Part shown: positions 12,898 to 21,600 of the stretch, one piece after another
Layout of the letters: each line of letters opens with the position of its first letter
Position numbering within the stretch: position 1 is the stretch's first letter
NCBI GenBank assembly: GCA_011316305.1
Contig: SAUG01000012.1
Coordinates: 186,001 to 250,000 of the forward strand
Direction: 5' to 3'
Length of the DNA: 64,000 bases
Source: Rusavskia elegans
Lineage: Eukaryota; Ascomycota; Lecanoromycetes; Teloschistales; Teloschistaceae
The notes under the pieces: generated by a model
What the model saw: the letters and a program-made list of their open reading frames with translations, nothing else
What the model was told of the DNA's origin: nothing
Databases searched by the model: none
Position numbers and translations under genes: made by a program

Positions 12898-14673
12898 ATG
12901 GGCCTTGTCAACGTCGTTGTGGTCGCCGGCGCCGCGGCCTCATTGCTGCTGCCGTCAATGGCTCGGTCGGAAATTGGCTCGCAAGACGGACAGAGACAGA
13001 AGCCCCTTCCCAGGGTAGGAGCCTCTTCTTCTTCATCAAGCAGCCCGTTCACAGACGACTTGACCGGGTACGTAAACGAAGTCATGGATGAATGGAAGGT
13101 CCCGGGCCTTGCCATCGCTGTGATTGATGGAGGCCACACTTACACCGAGGTATGTATGCATGTCCGATATCGATGTAACGGCGTGCAAAGGCTCATGAAT
13201 TGACAGGGGTTTGGCTATGCGGAGCTTCCCGACACCAAAGTCAAGCCCGAGACTCTCTTCTTCGCCGGCTCAACCACCAAGGCCATCGTGGCTGCCACGC
13301 TGGCGCACATGATTGACAGCAGGAATTACTCTTCCCTCAAAGATGGCTGGTCGACTCCTATCTCTTCTATCATTCGCTCCGACTTTGTTGTGGGAGATGA
13401 ATGGACAACAGCGCACCTCACGCTCGACGATGCGGTCAGCCACCGCACGGGCATGGCGCCCCATGACTTCGCCTGGAGGCGTACAGAGGGAGGCGAGACA
13501 CTCCCAATTGCCGGGATGGTCAGGAAATTACGGGCACTTAAGCTCAGCGCCGAACCAAGGACGATATGGCAGTACTGTCACTTGATGTACGTGGCATTGG
13601 GGCATGTCATCGAGACTTTGACCGGGAAATGGCTCGGTGACCATCTTCGGACGACCGTTTTTGAGCCCTTGAGTATGACTGCTACCTATTGCGATACCCA
13701 GCATGCCATGGATGCCCCGGAACACCTTGCTTCAGGTTACTACTGGGATGAGAAGCGGCAAAAGTATGGACTCCTGGCTTTCGATAGTATCCGAGAGGGT
13801 GGCGGGGCTGGATTCGTGATATCTAACGTCGTTGACTACGCCAAATGGGTAAAATGTCTGCTCTATGAGACTGAACCTTTCTCCAAGCTGTCCCACGAAG
13901 ATATCAGGAAGCCCCGAATGCTGGCCACTCCAGAGGCAATGACTGGCCCCGGGGAGACGTTGTACGGCCTCGGTTGGCAGCAGAAAATGGCCCACGGCGC
14001 CTCTGTCTATATGCACGGCGCCATAGAAGCGGCGTACGCGACGCAGGTCTTCTGGCTTCCTGAGCACCAATATGGCGTGGTCACCATGGCCAACGTGGCT
14101 GCCGGTAATGCTGCCGAGCAATCGATTGCGTGGAGACTGATCGAGGACAAGCTCGGCGTCCCCAAACACGAGCGCTTCAATATCAGTGGCCAGTAAGTTT
14201 TGCCCGCACATGTGAATTGCCTTACGGCTCCTCAGCTAAGCTTGTCCAGCATGAGAGCTGCCGCAGACAGGCAAGCTGAGGAGATAGAGAACGCTGGAAA
14301 CATGCTGTACCCTGACAGGCCAGATACACCTCTGCCGTCGCCGCTAAACAACAGCCGACTGGTGGGCACGTACAGTGACGAAGGATACGGAGTCCTGCAC
14401 GTTGTTGAAGAGCACAGCGCCGACGGCAGCCAGGCTACCCTTATAGCCCGGCGCTCTGACATGCTATTCTTCTATCAACTGCGATTTCGACACGTGTCGG
14501 GCAACTTTTGGGTCGTGGAGATTTGGTACGACGACACGGACTCCATAACGGGATTCTGGGGCGGCGAATTCAGGGTAGGCGTGGACGGCAAAGTAAGTGG
14601 GCTTATGGTACACCTGAGCCCGGAAGGGGCAGAAATTGACGAGGGCTTTGTATGGTTCGAAAGGGTCAACTAA
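12898..14673 (+). CDS. Secreted serine beta-lactamase-fold protein
   Basis: Three exons (12898-13149, 13207-14192, 14250-14673; introns of 57 bp each) give 553 residues. The chosen Met starts a signal-peptide-like segment (residues 1-23, hydrophobic VVVVAGAAASLLLP); an in-frame ATG at 12691 would bury it. Residues about 50-400 are a class C beta-lactamase/penicillin-binding domain (PF00144 type). The catalytic SxxK is S106-T-T-K109; the usual Tyr-x-Asn is Y207-C-H, and the third motif is H354-G-A instead of HGG. A beta-rich C-terminal domain (about 430-553) resembles the lipocalin-like tail seen in fungal members. Such proteins can be esterases, peptidases or acyltransferases; the substrate cannot be read from sequence. 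It converges on the NRPS and may belong to its cluster, but the family is also common outside clusters. Confidence 0.8.
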
Positions 14674-15029
14674 AGTATTACAGAATGAGATCTGACTGGC
14701 ATGTGTGGTGGACCCATTTTCATTTTCTGACGAGAAATCACGTGATGTGCCCTAAAGGGGTTTAGCGTGTTCCTGATCGAGCCTAGCGCTCAATATTCTT
14801 CATGTAATTTAGATTCTCCATAGATTTCGATTCTTTTCTCAATTCATTATCATGACTGCTGCCTCCGCCTGCCCACAGATGGGTTCCTTTCTTCAGGTCT
14901 GGCCAGAGCGATCGAAGTCCCTCTTTCGTCGTGTAGAAGATAGCGAAGATCCACTTCTCGTTAGCATTCAATACCATCGTCCGCGCCTTTTGCCTATTCT
15001 TCATATTGCTAACACCCTCACCAATACAG
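14674..15029. other. Intergenic, no gene seen
   Basis: 3' flank of the beta-lactamase-fold gene. No convincing open frame. The part after about 14900 could be an unrecognisable continuation of the transporter remnant that follows. Confidence 0.4.
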
Positions 15030-15260
15030 AGTACAAGCGACGAGTCAGGCTAGGCGGGATGGGATATTCATCCCGCCAGATCGCCACATTGATTGCGGCG
15101 CAGAGAGCTTGCGAGGCAGTCTGGCTACCTTACTGCTCGTGTTTCCCTTTCTGCACCGCCGGTTCGGCACCAGGGGCATCTTGTATTTGTACGCCGCCAT
15201 GTTCCCCTTGGTGTTCTTCGACTACGGAGCCATGAACGAGCTCTTTCGTAATAGAAGCTT
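15030..15260 (+). pseudogene. Remnant of an MFS transporter
   Basis: Two overlapping frames together read like the middle of a major facilitator protein. The first frame (about 15032-15118) has a G-G-M-G-Y-S-S-R-Q-I-A-T loop and a helix ending in A-V-W-L. A frame change near 15118 then leads into LLLVFPFLHRRFGTR and a following helix (about 15119-15225). The basic RRFGTR loop after a helix is typical of fungal MFS members. Everything before and after is lost, and there is no start or splice structure. The remnant lies between the beta-lactamase-fold gene and the NRPS, as a cluster transporter would. I infer a decayed export gene; the family call rests on a short match. Confidence 0.45.
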
Positions 15261-15665
15261 AGTCGCCCGAGCTTGGTACTCAGGGGTCATCTGGCGTGGT
15301 TTATCTTGATATTTATTAGCCCAGCCCTTTTCGCTACTACACAGTGGCTTCCCTCGGTCCCCCCAGTCAGCACAATATTCTTTATCGAGGTAAAGGCTAT
15401 TGTACGCCTCACATTGCGATTGATATGATATGACAAGACATGACATGACGACTCAGGTAGGGCAGAAGGGTACACGCATTACAACAGATGAAGCGGAGTT
15501 TGCTGTCCCATCCTACCCTGCTGAAGCATTGCAATACATTATGTTCCGAGGCCAGATATATGTAATGATAGATCTGTTTCAGAATAGGCTCAATACCGCC
15601 TTTTGTCAGCGAGGAATATATTCATCAAAACTTTTCCTATAGATAGCCCTGCTTGCAGCCCATCT

Positions 15666-18600
15666 TCAACCACTCGACCTTGCAAAGGCACTCATGGTCG
15701 CGTCTCCCACCGGAAGCCCGTCAACAGGGGCAGGCAGGGGCAAGAAGCCCACCTTGCTCAAGAACTTCGCGCTCTTCATCAATGCTACCCTCAACCTGAT
15801 CGGCGAAGAAAAGCCGCCCTTGTACCAGCTGTCTGCCCATTGAACTTTTGCTGTATCCCCCAAGCCTTCAAGCATGTCCCCCAGTGCACCGAGCGGGTGC
15901 GTTTCTTTGTTATCTTCGACGTCCATGCGAATGGCTGCCATGAATTTGCTTGCATCCTCACTTCTGAGCGCGTAGCCGGCCGTACTAAGGGTCTCCCAGA
16001 ACTCGCCCATTGTCAAGCCACCCTTGACTTGGGTCACGATTGGGGATGAGCGATCTAATGCAGTGTCGATGATGGTTGCGGCCGTGGCAGCGGCGTCAGC
16101 TATCGGAACCCAGCTGTCAGATTCGTCGGCGTTGAAGACTCCTACCCTGAGGCATGCTGCCGTCATCCGCCAGATCCAGTCGTCCGCATTAGCGATGCCT
16201 TCGGTGGGCGTACCTACAACAAGACCGGGACTCACGACTGCGAATTGGTTTCGTCCAGTCGAGCTGCGAGCCGCAGCGCGCCTGACCAGAGCCTCGGCGA
16301 CGAATTTTGTCTCGTTGTAGCCATTGGGGCTGGCAGCGAGTGCAGCTGCCGCGTCTTCCTCGCGCTCTTCTTTCGGATCGCAGCACCGCGCGCTTGAGAT
16401 AAAGACAAACCTCATGTTGGGATTCTCGGCAGCGGCACGGAGCACCTGAACAGTAGAAGCGACGTTGGCTGCCTCCAAGGCGGCATAGCTCTTCATGAAG
16501 TGCACAGAAGCGCCGTTATGTATAAAGACGTCTGCGGCGCCGTCTGCAAGGATACGCCAGTGTGCTTCGTCGAGACCGAGATGGGGCAGCGCCAGGTCTC
16601 CTGACCACACCTCAAGCATGCTGCCGTGAAATTCAGTCCACCATTGCGCCTTCTTAGCAGCGTCAATCGCCCGCTTTCTAGCCGCGCTGGCTGATGCGCC
16701 TCTGACGATCGCTATCACACGACTGACACGACCGTGCTCGAGGAGCTGCCGCAGGATCTGTGTACCGATGAAACCGTTGGCTCCCGTCAAGACCACGTTG
16801 AGCTGTTTGTCGGGATCATCTTGTATGGCACTACTGGCTACGCGTGCGGCAGCCTCGGTCTGTGCAGATGCAATGATATAATCGTGTCGAGCAATGTCCG
16901 ACATGATCCGATCCGCGACGGCGCTTGTGGAAGCATCATCCCCCCCGTCGCAGTCTATAGAAGGCGTTTCAAGCAGTCTCTGGATGCTTGTTGTGGAGTG
17001 CCGGAACATGTCAGCGACCTCCAGCTTGATGCCAGCCTTACGAGCCATGTTAACGACCTTCATGGCTCTGAGTGAGTTGCCTCCGAGCTGGATAAAGCCA
17101 TCGTCTAGGCCAATTGCACTTGGCTCAACATTAAGGACCTTGGACCATATCGCCTGCATTGCCTTCTGCGTCGTCGTGGAAGGCGACCGCTTCTCTCTAG
17201 TCGGCGCTGCCTTTTGCTGAACCCCGTCGGACAACAGCTTGCGGTCCGTTTTGCCATTGTGGTTGACTGGCATCTTGTCCAGAACGGTGATGGACTGCGG
17301 AACCATATACGAGGGCAGTAGAGACCGCAGCATCTTCTCCAGCTCCTCGTGTACCTTGGTCTCGATCTGTTGGCGGAGAGGCTTGCTGCTGAGCAAATGG
17401 TAGGCCCGGCCTTCATGGTCGGTAGGAAACTGAAACATGGTTCTGGTCTTGCGGTCGTCTGTGTTTGTGCCACAGCGATAGAATATGGCATCTAGTCCGC
17501 CTTGCTGCGAATGTTGTCGAGCCCAACTGATCTCCACCTTGTAGCCCGCTTGGCGGGCCAACTCAGTAAGATCATAGGCAGATAGCGATGGGCAGCGTTG
17601 TGATTTCTGACGCAAGGTCGAGAGCCAGTTGCCGCTGTTTCCAATTCCGCCACTCGGCTTTTCGACCGCGCTGACGATTTCCCTTTCGTATATGATGTTG
17701 CGGTAAGGGATGTTACTCATAGCCACCGTAGCTGCAGCCGAGCTGTTGCCCAACAGATCGGACGCTGAGTGGCGATCAAGGTTGTTCGAGGTGAAATCGA
17801 TCCAGCTGTCCGGGCTGACTTCTTGAACTTGTTGTGTCTGCGCCTGCTGATGTCGGGGGTTGATGTGTAGCACGGCGGCGTAACGGTAGCTGCTAAGCTC
17901 GTTGGTGGCCTTCATCCTCTTAGGCAGGATCTCGACATGCCTCACGCCAGACAAGCGGCTAGGCAAGCTGGTGAAGAAGGCTGGGTCCAGCAGCAGCTCA
18001 GGCTCGACCTTCTCCAGGTTCCTGAGAATGTGGCCAAATTCTTCCAGAGGGGCATCTTCCTTCACGATGTGGAGTGTACGCGTAACCAAGAACTCCTTGT
18101 GGAGTGTATAGGATCGCACGTCGCCCAGGAAGATGGTCTCGACGCTCCCCAGATTGACCAGGTACTGAATGATATTGAACAGGTAGTCCTGGCTAGGGAA
18201 ATACTGGATGACGGAGTTCATGATGGCAAGGCTAGGAGAAATCGGCTTGTCGAGTCGAAGAATGTCCTCCGCAGTGCCCTTGAACACATGGACCTTATCT
18301 GCCAGAGCTGGGAGACACTTTGCAGTCTTGGCAGCGAAATCGACAGCCCGCGCGGATGGCTCTACGCCAATATAACTTTCTAGTCCGTGGTTGGCCAGGT
18401 TGAAGAGCATCATGCCGGATCCAGTGCCAATTTCGAGGACATGACCGGCGGAACCGCCATTGAGAATGGTGTTGATGGTATCGTCCAGCCACTCGTTCAT
18501 CTCGCCTTTATCGATTTCACGTCCATCGTACATGGAAGACCACCCGATAAAGTCTCTACCAATCGTCTCGGGCTGAATCGTATCAATGGAAACGTACGTC

Positions 18601-21600
18601 TCCCGATCGAATTGATCTCCCCAGGATTGAACTTTCTGCTCCTTTTGATGCGACATTCCTTTGGCATCGCTAAGATTTTGCTTCTGTGCAACAGCATCGG
18701 TGTCATCAAAGACAGTGACGAAACCAGCAAGCCACGACTCCTGTCCTTTTGGGCTTTGAAGAACAACAACTGCGTCATCCACGTTCTCATGGCTGCGGAG
18801 GACTGCCTCAATTTCCCCAGGCTCAACACGCTGTCCTCGAATCTTGACTTGTGCGTCTTTCCGGCGGACAAATACAAGTGACCCATCCTCGTTGTACTTT
18901 ACCAGGTCGCCAGTCTTGTAGAGTCGACCACGGCGGCCAGTTCGAGAGACAGATCCACGCAGCAGCCATTTAGGGTCCTCAATAAAGGCGGCCGCTGTCT
19001 TGGCCTCGTCGTTCAGGTAGCCAAGCCCAACGAGAGGTCCCTCGAGAAGCAGCTCCCCGGTACATCCAGGTGGCAATAACTCGTCGTGGTTGTCCGGGTC
19101 TACAACCCAGGTGACGACGCCAGCTCCCTTTCCAATATGCGTGGCCTTGTACGGATCCAGTGGGTTACAATTGATAGTACTCGTCGGGGTGCACTCACTT
19201 GGCCCATAGGCGTTACAGATGCGCACTTTGCCACACCATCTGTACACCTCCGCAGCCCGTAGGGGTTCGCCGCCCAAAGTCAGTAGACGCACTTCAGGCA
19301 GCCTCTCCGGAGATAGAAGCTGAATAATAGACGGTGTCAAATCCAGAGCATTGACGTGCAGCGATACAATGCTCCTCTCGAGGTGATTTTTTCGGTCGTC
19401 TTCGCTGGGGATGCATAGACAGCCGCCGCAAGCTAGGATAGAGAAGATGTTGCTGATGGCTACGTCGAAGCTGTAGGACGCAAAGTCAAACAGTCTTGTT
19501 TCCGGAGTATATCCCATAATCTTCGCCTGATAATACTGAGCCGAGACGGCGTTTGCGTGTGATACCATAACTCCTTTGGGTGCGCCAGTGCTTCCAGATG
19601 TAAAGATGGCATATGCGACAGATGTTGGAGAAGCTGGAGGAATTTGTATGCACTTTTGAACTACTAGATCCGAGAAGAAGTCCCAGCTTAGAGCGATCAT
19701 CTTGTCTGCAAATTGCGAACATAGATCCTTCTTCGAAGGGCAAGTCACAATGACACTGCCGTTTACTTGAAGCATAATGGCCTGTAGGCGCTGCTCTGGG
19801 AGATGCGGGTCAAGCAGGATAAAGCCGGCGTTGGCCTTCAGGACACCAAGTATAGCTACCGCTGTCCATACGGATTTCTCGAGGCATAAAGGCACCAGAT
19901 CTTTTGCTAATCCAATTCCTATCTCACGCAGCTTTATCGACAGTGTCGTGGAGAGCACGTCCAAATTGCTGTATGTTAGCTCGCCGTCCCAGGCGCAAAT
20001 GGCAGTATTGTTCGGCCGAGCTTGTACTTGGTCGGCGAGTAAATCATGAACACAGCGACTTACCTGCTCCGGTACCGTCTCGTTCCACTGCCAGATGTGC
20101 TCTAGATCGTCCGCTAGCGACACCTCAATATCACTCAGCGTCTGCGTGAGAGTGGCATGGTTGAGCTGGTATATAACCAATTCGAGACGCTGCAACATCT
20201 TTTTTACTACCCACGGCTCAATCATTCTCGAGTCGAACATGGCCGAGGCAGAAATGCCATCTGCGCCCAGCCAGAGCTCGAGCGTCAGCGCGTACGTGCT
20301 GAACCACTGTTCCTGGCTGCCGCTCTGCCACTTGCCCAGCAGGCTCTTGCCCTGAGAGCTGTCCTCGGGCTGGATTACGACGTGGGTCTGGAACTGACAG
20401 ACCTTCTGGCTCTCGGGGGAGATACTGGCAATTTTTTGTAGACCCGTCTGCTCGTAGGGGATCATCTCGGCCGCTTCCTGCTGTATGGCCTCAAGATAAT
20501 CGGATACCTTCTGAGTACCCGCGAACCTCACGCGCACGGGGACTGTCGCAATTGTCGGGGCCACCATCTTGTCGAGGCCGGTGACAGCTGCGTTGCGTCC
20601 GTACAGAGTAGATCCGAAGGCAACGTCGTTGGCGTTGGCCATTCGCCCGACAACCAGCGCCCAGGCAGCACGAATCAGCATGGACGTCGTGATTCCTCCG
20701 CTTGTGTTTTTGGGAGTGGGAAAGCTGTGTTCGACAACGGAGTCTGCGACTGGTTGTTCCACGGACGGGACTGGAGGCGGGAAAGGAGCAGCATCAAATC
20801 CCTGGAGCGCTTTCTGCCAGTAATCTGCCGCTCTCTTGTTGTCTTGGCGCTGAACGTACTCAATAAATGTTTGGAACTGCGGTCCCTGCTCAATGAGATT
20901 TCCTGCATATACCTGACTGACAGCATCCATCACGAGCGATATGGACCAACCATCATAGATTGCATGATGGATAGTCCATATGAGCCACTGGGGTATTCCT
21001 GACTCGTCCCTTACAAGGGCAAAGCGTGAGAGAGGCTCTCCTAGCCTCATTGACCGTTTCCTATCACTGGCAAGGTACTCTTCCAGCCCAGTGGTTTCTG
21101 TCCAGTGAGCCTTGTCGTCCAATACCAGCTGCAGTAGGCCGAGATCGTTGTGGTGTGCAAGGCGAGTGCGAAGGATGGGCGTGGCATTGACCACTTGCTC
21201 CCACGCCTCGCGGAGGCCCTCGAGCAAGATGTTTGGGGCCAGCTCAAGGACACTTTGCTCTATATAGTCCCCCGGTCGCTTAGACGTCAGGAATATGAGG
21301 CCCTCTTGGAGCCGCGTGCACGGATATGCATCTTGTATGGTTGCTGGGTCCAAGGCGCATTGTTCAGACATGCCTTGGAGGAAAGAGGCGCGATCAAAAT
21401 CGTCACCCAAGAGGCCAAAGGGAGGAATGTGCTTTGGAGAGCTGTCAAGGATTTGATGGCAATGCTTTGCCAGGTCGTGCAGTGACGGATGGTGGAAAAT
21501 ATCTGCCACGGTCAACTGCATCCCGAGCTCGCGAGCTTGACCCACAACTTTCATCGAGGCAATAGAGTCGCCTCCCAGGTGGAAGAAATTATCGTCCAGA

